Origin: Sacculina carcini
Taxonomy: Eukaryota; Arthropoda; Thecostraca; Sacculinidae
Assembly (NCBI GenBank): GCA_916048095.2
Contig: OU696594.1
Coordinates: forward strand, 2,690,781 to 2,754,780
Length of the DNA stretch: 64,000 nucleotides
Direction: 5' to 3'
Made by a program: the position numbers and the translations under genes. The notes under the pieces are model-generated. The model ran no database searches. It was not told the DNA's origin and saw only the letters and a program-made list of their open reading frames with translations. Below are positions 32,895 through 44,438 of this stretch, piece by piece (positions within the stretch are counted from its first letter, which is position 1; the number at the start of each line of letters is the position of its first letter).

Positions 32895-33270
32895 TGTAAC
32901 GCTTAGACTCCACAAGTATACAAACACCGGCCACGGCGTGGAACAGAATAAGAATGCCTTGCATTTCCTGCGGGCTTATATAGGGTCGGTCAGGTCATGT
33001 CGTGTCATGAGTTGATTGGTCCACGTCAGCAGTAACACGGTCACGCATACAGGACAAATCCGTCAATACACAAAGCGCGTAACATTACATTAATTTACAA
33101 ACATTAATTAAGGCGATGATTCATAAAAACATAATATTCAAACGTAACTAAATTAAATGATCACAAATCAGTTCATAAAAAGAAAGAACAAACAACCGCA
33201 GCTCACACACTCTCGATGAGGGATGCCAATTGAGACCAATCTGGGTCACAAATTGTTGCCACTCACTATA
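32895..33270 (-). repeat. 5' LTR of the gypsy element
   Basis: 376 bp; on the sense strand TATAGTGAGTGGC ... GCGTTACA, followed by the primer-binding site. It should hold the promoter. Confidence 0.93.
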
Positions 33271-34807
33271 GTATAATTTGTTTTTATGTTTAACAAATAG
33301 TTACTGAGAAATAGTATAAAAATTAATTAATTTTAGTCGCCCGGTGTTCAAGTGTAATTTTGGATGTATTTGAGAATTTTGCCAATTTCACACGTTTTTT
33401 TGTATCATTTGTGGGTCTAAATTATAGCTTATCTTGTAGAACACAAAATTATCTACACAGTAGTATATTCCTGTGTAATCGCAAGTGCGTAAATTGTGAT
33501 TTGACTTCAGGGAAATTAAATCAGTGTATATTCATGTGTAATCGCAAGTGCGCATAATAGCTGTCAAATTGGCAACATGACAATTTGACTTTACACCGCC
33601 GTAACTTCCTTCGATACCCTTTGGAAAATTACAAATTATACCGTACTGTAGAAAACAAAATTTCTAGCACGATGGTATAATTAATTTTAATGTATGACAA
33701 ACAGTTCCTGAGAAATCGGTATAAAAATGAATAAATTGTAGTCACCCGGTGTTCAAGTGTAATTTTGGATGTATTTGAGAATTTTGCCAATTTTACACGT
33801 TTTTTGTATCATTTGTGGGTATAAATTACACTTTTTCTTGTAGAACACAAAATTTTCTACACAGTAGTATATTCCTGTGTAATCGCAATTGCGCATAATA
33901 GCTGTCAAATTGGCAATATTTCCTTTTGACTTTACACCGCCGTAACTTCCTTCAGATACACTTTGGAAAGTTAAGAAATATACCGTATTGTAGAAAACAA
34001 AATTTCTAGCACGATGGTACAATTAATTTTATTGTGTGACAAATATTTATTGAGAAATAGTAGAAAAATGAATTAATTTTAGTCACCCGTTGTTCAAGTG
34101 TAATTTTGGATGTATTTGAGAATTTTGCCAATTTTACACGTTTTCTTGTATCACTTGTGGGTATAAATTATGACTTTTCTTGTAGAACACAAAATTATCT
34201 ACACAATAGTTAAATTTTTATAGCTGTACCATTGCTGGTTTATGAGGAATAGATAGCGGATTTTTGACCAAAATATTCGCGTTTTTCATTGCTAATTTTG
34301 CATTTTTGACTATGTCATCTTGACCTCACACCGCCGTAAATTTTTTTAATACACTTTGAAAAATTAAAAACTATACCGTGTTGTAGAAAACGAAATTTCC
34401 AGCATGTTGGTATTATTAATTTGATGTGTGATCATTATTTGTTGAGAAATAGAGAAAAAAGTATATAAAATTGGTCGCCTTTATGAATTTATTATGATTT
34501 TTATTATTAATTATTTATTATTTTTTATACATTATTATTATTATTTATTATTATTATTATTATTAGAATGAAATGATGAATGTAGATTGTAATTTTGTCA
34601 TTTTTACATATTTTTTATTTAATTTTAGAGTTTGAATTATAGCCTACAAGTAGATCAGAAATTTTCTACACAGTGATATAATTCGTATAGCTGTACCATT
34701 TATGGTTTATAAGGAATAGATGGCGGAATATTGACCAAAATTTTCGAATTTTCAGGGTTCATTTTGTCTTTTTACCGCTATAAATTTGTTTTGTTTTAAT
34801 TTTAAAG

Positions 34808-35340
34808 TAACACACACACACACATGCACACAATCACACACTAACACGTACAGATACAATCACACACAATCACACACTAACACGTACAGATACAATCACA
34901 CACAATCACACATACACACATATATATATACACATTACATTATGCATCACACACATACACTTACACAAACACATACACACACGTACAGAGGTTGTCATGT
35001 CTTTATATACATATGAATACATGTATATAGATATTAACATGTAAATGTATTATATCAGCATTGGTGCGTGCAATCTTTTGGCGACTACTGTAGTTGCAAT
35101 GGAGAATTATTATTGGTCATCAGGACAGTTTGAAAGTCAATCAATCAATCCATCAATGTACTACATAAGGCCCTTAACCTTCAACCTTTAAGGGGTCTTA
35201 ACCGGAGGTGATCGCGAGCCTAGCTCCCAAGGAGTGTGAGCATTACTGCGATTATAGGGTAACAACTATTTTACCCATATTTTATTTTACTACAAAGCAT
35301 TTGCATAATCCTGTTAAACAGTGTTCGAAGATATATATTT
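34808..35340. other. CA-rich segment and spacer
   Basis: 34808-35010 (CACACTAACACGTACA and TACACATTACATTATGC) is repeated at 38092-38250. From 35010 to 35340 I see no gene. Confidence 0.7.
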
Positions 35341-35526
35341 GAATTCATTCTCCTAATGAAGGGGCAATGTTGCAAAAAAAACGGATAATTCAGGGCGCGA
35401 ACCCTGAAAATGATTGAGAACTCCTGGTCTAGACCGAACTAATATATTTCGGATAATATATTTTCCTCTTGATTTTCCAATTGGTTTTCACATTGGTTGT
35501 TTTTCCCGATTGAAACCAACTTATTA

Positions 35527-36296
35527 CAGGGTGCTCCAAAAAAAATGTAACTACTTTAATCGACTGTAATAAATCTGTTGGGCGCGCACGGACTTTTCAT
35601 TCTGAGGTTACATAGTCAATTAGGTTGGATTTTTTTATGTCTTTGTTTTTAATATTGCATGCAGAATGTACACGCTAGAGCAGAAGTTGAAAATCGTCCA
35701 ACTCTGGTATGAAACAAAGTCACCTACAGAAGTAGGACGTCGGTTCAACACACACCAGGGATACAAATTCAAAGTCTGATTGTGCAGCACTTACAAATTT
35801 GGAAATACAGAGGATTGTGCTGCATATTGAAAAGGAAAAGACCCTGGATAACGTCAACAAGCGAAGAAGTGGCCGGCGATCGATCGTCACTCCTGAGAAG
35901 CGGGAGCAAGTCCGTCAGTCGATGGTTAACAGTCCAAGGAAATCTTACCGAACCAGCGCTCAAGAATTGTCTCAATCTCCAACTACGCTTTTGAGAGTTA
36001 TGAAGAAGGACCAGAATCTGTTCCCATTTAGAATTACAACTCACCATGTACTGCAGGAACAGGACAAAGAGAGGAGAATCGAGACGTGCGACTGGCTGAA
36101 TGAAAAGCTTGAGCAAACTCCCAACTGGCTCAATGAAATTGTGATTTCTGATGAATGGTTTAGTGATGAAGCGCACTTTCATCTTAATGGGGCTGTTAAT
36201 AACCACAGCAATGTGTCTTGGGGAGAAGAGAAGCCAGAAGAAATGAGTGAGAAGCGCCTCAAAGGTCCGAAGGTCACAGCATTTCAAAAGTCGGCC
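35527..36296 (+). mobile_element. Mariner-like element copy 2, 3' end deleted
   Basis: It starts after TA (35525-35526) with CAGGGTGCTCCAAAAAAA. It matches 22188-22940, then jumps at about 36296 into the CA array that in copy 1 lies some 25 bp beyond the element. The right TIR is gone, so it cannot be moved. Confidence 0.88.
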
Positions 36297-36353
36297 ACAC
36301 ACACACACACACGCTTTAATGCTGCATTGAATTGTGTATGTGAACACAGTTGA
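35667..36353 (+). pseudogene. Mariner-like transposase remnant, copy 2
   Basis: It begins MYTLEQKLKIVQLWYETKSP (35667). One extra A near 35771 shifts the frame to a stop; the rest is open from 35799 to 36294 in another frame. That part keeps NEIVISDEWFSDEAHFHLNG, including the block missing from copy 1, so this copy preserves the ancestral state at that point. The second and third catalytic acids are lost. The end at 36353 runs into flanking DNA. Confidence 0.82.
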
Positions 36354-36479
36354 CGCCCATCGTGCAGTGGTTCGTGAGGGATGGAACTGGAGGGAGGGGG
36401 AAATAGGCGCTTAATCCAACACGCGCACAAACACAGGGGGTAGACTGTGTGCGGTGGGGATGGCGGGGGTATTGCTGCA

Positions 36480-36635
36480 AAGAACACAAACGTACACTGA
36501 AACACACACACTGAAACACACACACTGAAACACACATACACTGTAACACATACACTGAAACACACATACTGAAACACACACACACTGAAACACACACACA
36601 CACACTGAAACACACACACTGAAAGACACACACTG

Positions 36636-36669
<34 letters not shown>

Positions 36670-37080
36670 AAACACATACACACATGCACATTTACATACG
36701 CACAAACACAAAAATGCACCAACACACATATATACATGTATATATATAAAGACAACACAGACACACAATACAACAGACATACAAGGACATACACTCGACA
36801 ACAAACTGACAAAGAACACAACACAACAGACACACAAACACAAACAGCAGAACTCAACACAACAGACACAAACACAAACAGCAGAACTCAATATAACATA
36901 CACACAAAGACACACATTCAAACAAGCAAAAAGAGTAATAAACCCTACAGACATACAAACACAAACAAAATAACTCAACACAACACATAGACAGCATATA
37001 ATCCGAAAACATACAAACACAACACCAGAAAACACACCCACACACACACACACACATGAAACACACATGCACATAACAGA
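36480..37080. repeat. CA-rich and ACA-rich low-complexity DNA
   Basis: (CA)n with ACTGAAACACACA units to about 36670, then degenerate ACACAACAGACACAAACAC. Probably in part the GT-rich 3' UTR of LINE B. Confidence 0.85.
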
Positions 37081-38085
37081 TAAAATTGCGAAACGATCCA
37101 ACCTTATAATCACTACTAATTCGCGTATATACAATATTATTAGACTATAATAAGACTTGGTTAGAAAAATATTCTCAATATGCTCTTTTAAAAGAGGTAG
37201 AGATTTGATTGAGCGTATTGAGGGCGAAAGCCTATTGTAGATACGCGGTCCAAAGATAAAGAAACAACGATTGTAGTGAGAATGCCTTGAAGGAAAGGAA
37301 GATTCAGCTAGTAGAAAAGGATCATTAGAAGACCTAAATGAAAGAGATGAGATTTTATGAGACAAAAGATCGAATAGATACGCAGGCTTACGAAGATGAA
37401 GAGTTGAACGAATAATTAAACAAATACGATACTCAATATGAGCCTTAATGGGAAGTAATTTGAGTTTTTGTAGAAAACAAGAAACATGAGAGCCTGAAGG
37501 AAGATTAAATACCATACGACAAGCCTTATTAATAATAGATTGAAGTTTTCTAAGCTGGCGGTGGTTGAGAGATAGAAGAAGAGAACAGCAATACTGAATA
37601 TTACTGAAGATGAATGAGTTAACTAACTTGAAGGCAGCAGAGACAGTTGTATATCTACGAATGGAATAGATGCGCCGGAGATTAATTGTAAAGCACCTGA
37701 TAATGTCAGATATGTGTGAATCAAAAGAAAGAGAGCTATCGAGTATGATACCAAGACTACGTACAGAGCAGGATAGATGTATACTAAGAGAAGTAGTAAT
37801 ATTAGAAGATGGAAAGATAATATACTTAGTCTTATCAGGATTAAGTTTGAGATGAAGAGTGAACGCTCAACTTTCTATACCAAATAGGACAAAACTGACT
37901 GAACAGTGAGAAATAGACGCAGACGAGAGAAGGATTTGAATGTCGTCAGCGAACATTTGGAAGAACAGATCGTGACGACGAATAACTTTCCCTATGGGGG
38001 TAAGATAGATATTGAAGAGGAGAGCGCCTAATACAGAACCTTGAGGTACACCACAAGTTAGTGGACAAGCCTACTACAAGAATCA
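37080..38085 (-). pseudogene. 5'-truncated LINE (family A relative)
   Basis: The minus strand encodes GVPQGSVLGALLFNIYL then FADDIQILLSS (catalytic Asp pair, about 37935-37965), LNPDKTKYIIFPSS, VRSLGIILDSSLSFDSHISDI, IQYCCSLLLSLNHRQLRKL, then MVFNLPSGSHVS to LTKSYYSLIILYI near 37120. It is the same family as 23737-26955 but a distinct, diverged copy. Fingers and endonuclease are missing, so it is 5'-truncated at about 38085. Several stops. A GT-rich 3' UTR follows; no 3' hairpin was recognised. Confidence 0.85.
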
Positions 38086-38091
38086 GCCACA

Positions 38092-38250
38092 GACACACAC
38101 GCACACACACATGCACACAATCACACACTAACACGTACAAATACAATCACACACAATCACACATACACACGTATATATACACATTACATTATGCAACACA
38201 CACATACACTTACAAACACACATACACACACGTACAGAGGCTGTCTTTAT
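38092..38250. repeat. CA-rich segment shared with 34808-35010
   Basis: Same word order (CACACTAACACGTACA, ATACACATTACATTATGC) in both places. Confidence 0.8.
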
Positions 38251-38878
38251 ATACATACTAGCATTAAAACCCGCCCGTTGTGCGGAGCAATTAATAACAT
38301 GAAATTCATATTCAATTCATAACAAATATGGAAAACTTAAAATGAAATAGGGTACACTCATAAAAATATTAATCAATTGAAAATTTCAAGTTCAATTATT
38401 TTTATTTCGACCAAATATTTCCCCTCAGTCCGCCTTAGTAATTTTTACATCCGCCTGTCGTGCTGAATAATTCAGAACTCGAACACGAGCCGTTCTGGAT
38501 CTTGAAGTCAAATCCATTGGTTTTGTGTATGAATTAATTCTACAGAGGAAATTGAACGTTCTGTTGTCTCTAGTAGCTGCCCGCGGAGCATTTTTATTAA
38601 AAAAAATACCTTTTTTAAAGGAACCATTTTAAAAAAATGAACTTGAAAATGGAAACACTTATTTTTATACCCGCCCGTGGTGCGGAACAATTCATACAAT
38701 AAAATTTATTTTAAATCCATAAAATATAATTGATAGAAATTGAAAAGCAAAAAATTTCAGCTATTTCATTTATTGCGACACTCATCCACTACGTGGTTTT
38801 TAGAAGCATCTTACAACATAGATATATATATAACAATAACTAAACGACAAATTATCCCAGGAGCCCCGGTCGCGTGCG

Positions 38879-38977
38879 CATAAATAGCTAGCTATATATA
38901 AATAGCTAGCTATATATAAATAGCTAGCTATATATAAATAGCTAGCATATATATAAATAGCTATATGTATAAATAGC

Positions 38978-39009
<32 letters not shown>

Positions 39010-39050
39010 GTTAGCTATATATATATAAATAGCTAGCATAGCTATAAAAA
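38879..39050. repeat. 18-bp minisatellite AAATAGCTAGCTATATAT
   Basis: About four perfect units and several degenerate ones. Each unit holds the palindrome ATAGCTAGCTAT. Confidence 0.9.
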
Positions 39051-39857
39051 GAAATAGAAAAGTCTAAATGAACCAATAGAAAAGTCTAAATGTGAATATT
39101 TTTGTTCTTATTTTGACAAATATTATCCCTCAACCCGCCTGATATATATATCTGCCCGTCGTGTGGTGTAATTCAGAACACAAACACGAAACGAACAATT
39201 AAAGATGATGAAATCTTTTCAGAAGAATGTTTCCAAACTATATGTATTACTTAACATCATTCCCCAACTTCATTTGCTTAAGTACTATTTTAATTTTACC
39301 GCTATAATATGTATTGCTAAAATTTACATATTTCCCGCTATCATTAAAATAGAATATAACCTGAGTCAAACCTACCCAACCCAACCCAACCATCCAATCT
39401 TGACCGCACTCAGCCTAGTTTGATGTGATTTAACTTAATAGCTTGTGATCACAAAATATACTGATTCGATCATAATTTGTAATCAGAAGACTGAGATTAT
39501 CTACCCCAGGGGTCCCAAACACGCGGCCCACCAATACTTTTCTCTCAACCCGCCAATATAGTATCGGAACCAAACTGTAAGGCAGCTAAATTCCCTATTT
39601 GTAGCATAATGCGATATAATTATACACCATTTAAGTCACATTTACATTAGTGAACACTGTTATCAAAACAATGAAACCTTCTGTCATCTCTATAATTTGA
39701 GATTTATGCTTCCGCTAAAACATCATATGAATATAGTTGGCATTGCATGATATTACAACCCATATCCTTATGCAACTTAAGCGTATGCAGCTTGAAATTA
39801 AACCAATTAAATTAGACTGTAAAATAACAGTTAATAAATTAATTACAAATAAAGTCC

Positions 39858-40155
39858 GCCTCGTAGCCGAGTGGCTAAGACGCACGCTCTGTGCACGAGA
39901 GGTCCAGGGTTCGATTCCCTGGCGAGGTGAAACGTTTGGGTCCGCTTCTGAAAGGGTAGCCCAGTTGTCGCACTGCGGGTTTTGTGTGCGCGCAGCCGTG
40001 CAGTTTCTGTGCTGGCGGTGACTGCAAAACCCGTGCGGCCGGACCTGCGGTGTGCCAGCCGAGGCCGTGAGGCTTTGCCCATGCATAAATTCACGCGAAA
40101 ATTAGCCTTTACACTGCTGTGTTCAAATGCGTAAATTTATTATTATTATTACTGT
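39858..40155 (+). mobile_element. tRNA-derived SINE inside H3
   Basis: The tRNA-like head (39858-39930) has a 7-bp acceptor stem CGCCTCG/CGAGGTG with one G-U pair, box A TAGCCGAGTGG, and a 5-bp T stem CAGGG/CCCTG with loop TTCGATT. An anticodon stem CTCT/AGAG has loop GTGCACG, giving a possible GCA (Cys) anticodon. A GC-rich body (CCCAGTTGTCGCACTGCGGG) and a TTATTATTATTATTA tail follow. It interrupts the 3' module of H3. Confidence 0.8.
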
Positions 40156-40859
40156 AGATTTCAGTAGTTTACCTTGTTCCCAGTAGCGTTTTACCCGCCC
40201 GTCGTGCGGAAAAATTCATGCGTAAATTTTGAGGACAATAAAGCCTTTCTATTCAGTATAGTGTAGCATTAATTAAACTGTACGCAATAAAACCATACCA
40301 TCCATGCTTGGAGCTAATATGATGCATTCTTAATTGTGATTGGGCTTCAGTGAAGTTTAATCGGTGTAAATTCCTGTGTAATCGCAAGTGCGCATAATAG
40401 CTGTCAAATTGACAATATGTCCTTTTGACTTTACACCGCCGTAACTTCTTTCAGAAACACTTTGGAAAATTACAAATTATACCGTATTGAAGAAAACAAG
40501 ATTTTTAGCACGATGGTATAATTCATTTTATGTGTAACAAATAGTTATTGAGAAATGGTAGAAAATTGAATCAATTTTAGTCGCCCGGTGTTCAAGTGAA
40601 ATTTTGGATGTATTTGAGAATTTTGCCAATTTTACACGTATTTTGTATCATTTCTGGGTATAAATTATAGCTTAGCTTGTAGAACACAAAATTGTCTACA
40701 CAGTAGTATATTCCTGTGTAATCGCAAGTGCGTAAATTTTGATTGGTCTTCAGTGAAATTAAATCAATGTATATTCATGTGTAATCGCAAGTGCGCATAA
40801 TAGCTGCCAAATTGGTAATATGTGCTTTATTATTATTATTATCATTATTAATTACAGGC

Positions 40860-41110
40860 AAATCCGATGTCCGATGTATCGCATGGGAAGAGTGCAAGCA
40901 CTATTACCACCCTAAGGAGGCCCCATGTACCGGAAGCGCCAAAAAAGATTCAGAGAGAAAGAGAGTTCGAAGAGAAAAAAGTCTAGAAAGAGAGTTGGAA
41001 AGAAAATAATAAATAAATAACAATAAATAATAAACCATCATCCGATAACAATTCATAATGTCACTCCGCCCACGTTCCTCAATAAATAATAACAATCAAC
41101 AATAAATATG
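40860..41110 (+). other. Unidentified AG-rich segment
   Basis: An open stretch (GKSDVRCIAWEECKHYYHPK then a Lys/Arg/Glu-rich tail) without a recognised family, then AATAAATAA-rich DNA. Confidence 0.35.
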
Positions 41111-41224
41111 TGATTCAGTAAATAACAGCCATCAATAAATAAGAATAAATATGAATAAATAAGTAATAAATAACAATCAAGAACAATAAATATGATTCAA
41201 TAAGAAACATCCAACAATAAATAT

Positions 41225-41446
41225 AAATATGATTCATTAAGTAACAACAACACAAATATATATGAATCAATAAACAACAACACCAATAAATATGATTCAA
41301 TAAACAACAACAACAATAAATATGATTCAATAAACAGCAACAACAATAAATATGATTTAATAAACAACAACAACAATAAATATGATTCAATAAACAGCAA
41401 CAGCAATAAATATGATTCAATAAACAGCAACAACAATAAATATGAT
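41225..41446. repeat. 30-bp minisatellite at the broken end of LINE C
   Basis: About seven units of AAATATGATTCAATAAACAG followed by CAACAACAAT. In the LINE's reading frame each unit reads NHIYCCCCLL, so the LINE frame stays open into the repeat. Confidence 0.92.
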
Positions 41447-43315
41447 TATTGCTCTCCAGGTACTTGGACAGTCTGGAAGATATCAAGTGCTCGAATATTT
41501 TGGACAGAATCGGCGTAATTGGTATCGGCCGGTAGTTTGCAACATCAGCTGAATTGGTTCCTTTTGTTATGGGCGTGATATTCGCAGCCCGCCAGCATGA
41601 TGGAAACGAACCAGTCTTCATCAAGCGCCTGAAAAGAGCACTGAGCTTCGGAGCTAGAGTATATGTCGTGTTCTTGAAGAATAGCGGAAACATATTCAGA
41701 GGGTCTGTTCCTCCGTGGGCATCAAGGTCTTTCATGAGATTCGCCACTTCTTTTGATCGGAAGGCAATGCCTTTGATTTTCGGGGCGAGGACAGATGAAT
41801 CGTCAGACGGAATGAACCCTTGACATTGCTTGGTATTGAAGTAATCCATAAGCAACTCTGCCTTCTCTGTTGGGTTGCTTTTGAGCTCACCGTTCGCTGA
41901 AAATAAAGGAGGGACAGACAGGTTATGTCCAAACACTGACGATTTCAACGTTGACCACCATTTGTGGGCGTCATTGGCAAATGTTAGCTTTTCAGCAAGT
42001 TTCTTTGAGTGACGTGTTTCAGCTTCTGAATACACATGCTCAGCATGCCGTCTGGCCTCAGTGTAGACGTTCCATGAATCGGCTGAGCGTGATTGAAGCC
42101 ACTCGTGGTAAGCCTCCTGCTTGGATTCACGTGCACTGCGACATTCGTTGGTGAACCAGTCTTTGTCATCAGAGTGAAAACGTAGTTTTTAGTAGGCACT
42201 CTCCTTGAGATGGCATCGGTAATGTAGTTGTTCAATGCATCGATGGGGCATTCCTTCTGCTGCAGATTTGAAACTTTAATTGCTTTCAATTCATCATTCA
42301 CCTTCACCCCGTCAACATTGTTCTTCATGTGCACGAACCTTGAAATCGTGTAAGGAGAAACCTTCTGTCTCAATGTCAACTTCACGGACAGCGACGAGTG
42401 ATCTGAACTTCCTATTGGAGCTTCCACGTATACACTCACGATATCTTAGACGTCTGTCATAACCAAGTCCAAACAGTTTCCCGCTTGATGTGTGGGACCG
42501 GACACCATTTGGGAGCAGCCAGAAATGTTGCAGAAATCATATGCTGCTCTACCATGAGCGTCTGTAGGACATGTCGACAAGAGCCACTCACGGTGATGGG
42601 CGTTCTTGTCTCCAACAAATACAAATGCTGACTTGGTGTCCTTCTCCTGAATTGTTGGCATGGCTGACAAGAGACATTCGTAGATAGAGTCGTTACTGTC
42701 TGGATCTCGGTAGGCTCCAAAGATGTACAAATTCATCAACGCGGTGTTGACACGCAGCAGCATAACTTCATGACAAGTGCAGTCGTGCGCTGTAATTCTC
42801 TTTGCTGAAAAGCCTTTGCGTACGTACACTGCCATGCCACGTCGCCTGTTTTTTGAGTCGCGTTTGATTAGCAATGGCTTACTGAAACCTCGCATCAAGA
42901 GCTCAGATTGGTCCCGATAATCGGACACAAGCGTTTCGGCACAGATAACGATGTCCTTGGAGCGACTGGCTGCTGTCAAATATCTGATGTTCTTATACAA
43001 GCCTCTGATGTTGGCAAAAAGTATATTTGAAAATCGTTTTTGTGATCGAACAGGACCGGGATTCATTTCAACATCGCAACACATCATCAGCAGAAACGAC
43101 AAATCCACGGTTTGAGAAGGCACACACACAACGCAAAGCAAACATACAAGTAAACACATAATGCACGACGCATGCGAGCACAAAAACACAATACATAACA
43201 CATGCATACGAAATGTCACAACAAAAACAAGCATACAGCACACACAATACAAAGCAAACATACACACAAATACACACACAACAAGAAAAACACTAGAAAA
43301 CACATGTGAGAACAA
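41447..43315 (-). pseudogene. LINE C: 2A-like motif, endonuclease, start of RT
   Basis: Minus strand. A hydrophobic N-terminus (LVVCVFVCMFALY) is followed by CDVEMNPGP (43052-43078), then an APE endonuclease: ILFANIRGLYKN, DIVICAETLVSDYRDQSEL, FVFVGDKNAHHREWL, SGPTHQAGNCLDLVMTD and GSSDHSSL, with all key residues. Next come a linker (DWFTNECRSARE, KWWSTLKSSVFG), HGGTDPLNMFPLFFK and the RT fingers VANYRPIPITPILSKIFEHL. At about 41450 the gene breaks into a 30-bp minisatellite; the catalytic RT palm is lost. Breaks: one TAA at 42446-42448 and one frameshift near 42180. The motifs match a LINE group (CR1/Jockey/I-like) common in invertebrates. The stretch before the 2A motif is partly translated CA-repeat, so the true start is uncertain. 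Confidence 0.88.
43052..43078 (-). other. 2A-like ribosome-skipping motif in LINE C
   Basis: It encodes CDVEMNPGP, fitting the D-V/I-E-x-N-P-G-P consensus, directly before the endonuclease and after LLMMC. 2A-like motifs in this position are known in several APE-type LINEs and would release the protein upstream of the final Pro from ORF2. Confidence 0.8.
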
Positions 43316-43702
43316 TTTATTCAGAGCTCATTGTTAAACACATATCGCAAGGCAAAATGTCCAATGGGCGACAACAAAGACAGCGTATGAGAGCAACACA
43401 GAATTATTTGGCACCTCAGTGCTAGGAGAGAGCTGGGCGCTGACGGAAAGCGGGAAAACCGGCCGTTAGCCGTCGGGGCGGGGCTACGATTTTCAGCCCG
43501 CCACATCAACACAACAGACATGAAGCAGAAAATAATTCATATATCCATGAACAGCACTTGTATTTATAGACAGAGTTAAATTAAATAGTATACAAACTTA
43601 ATTGAAAAGTGACGAAAAAGAATGTGATGAGAGAATTCAGCAGGACGATTGCGATTGCGATCACATTCAGAAACAAAATATAAAAAAATTCAAATATACA
43701 AT
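43316..43702. other. Spacer
   Basis: No gene seen. A GC-rich patch lies at 43430-43500 (GGCCGTTAGCCGTCGGGGCG). Confidence 0.4.
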
Positions 43703-43868
43703 TGATCAAAAGATATCCTGACACGGAACGCCTGTATTGCCGATAGAGAATGATATTCGCTGCAAACAGATATACATAAACAAAATAAACAGATATACAT
43801 TAAGTGAGAACGCATATGATCGTTAAATGTAACGTTAACAAACACAAGGAAATAATAAACACAAACGT
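43703..43868 (+). repeat. 166-bp direct repeat, left copy
   Basis: TGATCAAAAGATATC ... CACAAACGT, matched at 44274-44438 with about 10 differences. It abuts the integrase fragment. Confidence 0.9.
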
Positions 43869-44273
43869 GTCACACGTCGGTGTCATCCAGAGCCATCAGG
43901 AGGCGCTTCATCGATTTGACGGCGACTTCAGCGCGGCCATTCGACACTGCTTGGTACACAGACGACAGCCGATGACGGACTCCCAATCGCTTCAGTAGGT
44001 CTGTTGTTTCGCCGGCTGTAAACTCGGGGCCGCCGTCGGTACTCAGCTCCTGGGGAACGCCAAAGGTGGCGAAGTAGTTCACGAGGGCTCTCTTGAAGCC
44101 CCTGGAGCCTGATGCCGAGGCCACGATGTGTGGCCAGCCACTGAATCGGTCGAAGATCACCAGATACCCGACGCCTTTTGTGGTGAAGAAGTCGGCTGCG
44201 ATTGCCTCGAAGGGGCGGGACGGGACTGTTGATGTGGCAGGCAGCATGCGCGTTTACTCAACAACGAATATCA
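43869..44273 (-). pseudogene. Orphan gypsy-type integrase core
   Basis: The 125-codon open frame (44247-43870) encodes an integrase catalytic core: FEAIAADFF (first Asp), FDRFSGWPHIVA, GVPQELSTDGGPEFTAGET (second Asp), HRLSSVYQAVSNGRAEVAVKSMKRLL (catalytic Glu). All three acids are present and the frame is unbroken. RT, RNase H and the C-terminal integrase domain are absent. It is a different family from the complete gypsy at 27840-33270. The coding sequence stops exactly at the edge of a 166-bp direct repeat, and the other side also borders a copy of it. Confidence 0.85.
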
Positions 44274-44438
44274 TGATCAAAAGATATCTTCACACGGAAC
44301 GTCTGTATTGCCGATAGAGAATGATATTCGCTGCAAACCGATATACATAAACAAACAAACAGATATACATTAAGTGAGAACGCATGTGATCGTTAAATGT
44401 AACGTTAACAAACACAAGGAAATAGTAAACACAAACGT
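44274..44438 (+). repeat. 166-bp direct repeat, right copy
   Basis: Partner of 43703-43868. The two enclose 405 bp of integrase DNA. Confidence 0.9.

Larger units (their letters stand above)
27840..33270 (-). mobile_element. CsRn1-like Ty3/gypsy LTR retrotransposon, nearly intact
   Basis: 5431 bp with 375/376-bp LTRs that differ at only a few bases, flanked by the 4-bp duplication GTAT (27836-27839 and 33271-33274). Gag, protease, RT, RNase H and integrase are all present on the minus strand. The sense strand after the 5' LTR reads TTACA AGTGGTGACCC: a primer-binding site starting TGGTGACCC would suit tRNA-Trp, the primer described for CsRn1 elements. The polypurine tract GGTAGGGGGAGTCC lies at 28215-28232. 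It is GC-rich against AT-rich surroundings. Defects: one in-frame stop and one frameshift in pol. Confidence 0.95.
27171..34807 (-). mobile_element. H2: Helitron-like element, interrupted by gypsy
   Basis: The 3' end (minus) lies at 27171 (TAATGTTAG). Left part 27171-27839 and right part 33275-34807 are continuous H sequence once the gypsy element is removed. The monomer array (CACCGCCGTAACTTCC at about 27756, 33596, 33940, with a degenerate one near 34331) is clear. The 5' end is lost: it breaks into (CA)n at 34807 where complete copies continue for about 180 bp. An internal deletion near 27510 removes much of the 3' module. Confidence 0.75.
35340..36690. repeat. Segmental copy of the 21938-23740 block
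   Basis: It shares left flank, mariner-like element and the following CA array with 21938-23740. Differences: no TGATTGAA array, the mariner 3' end is deleted, and LINE A is absent. Confidence 0.9.
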
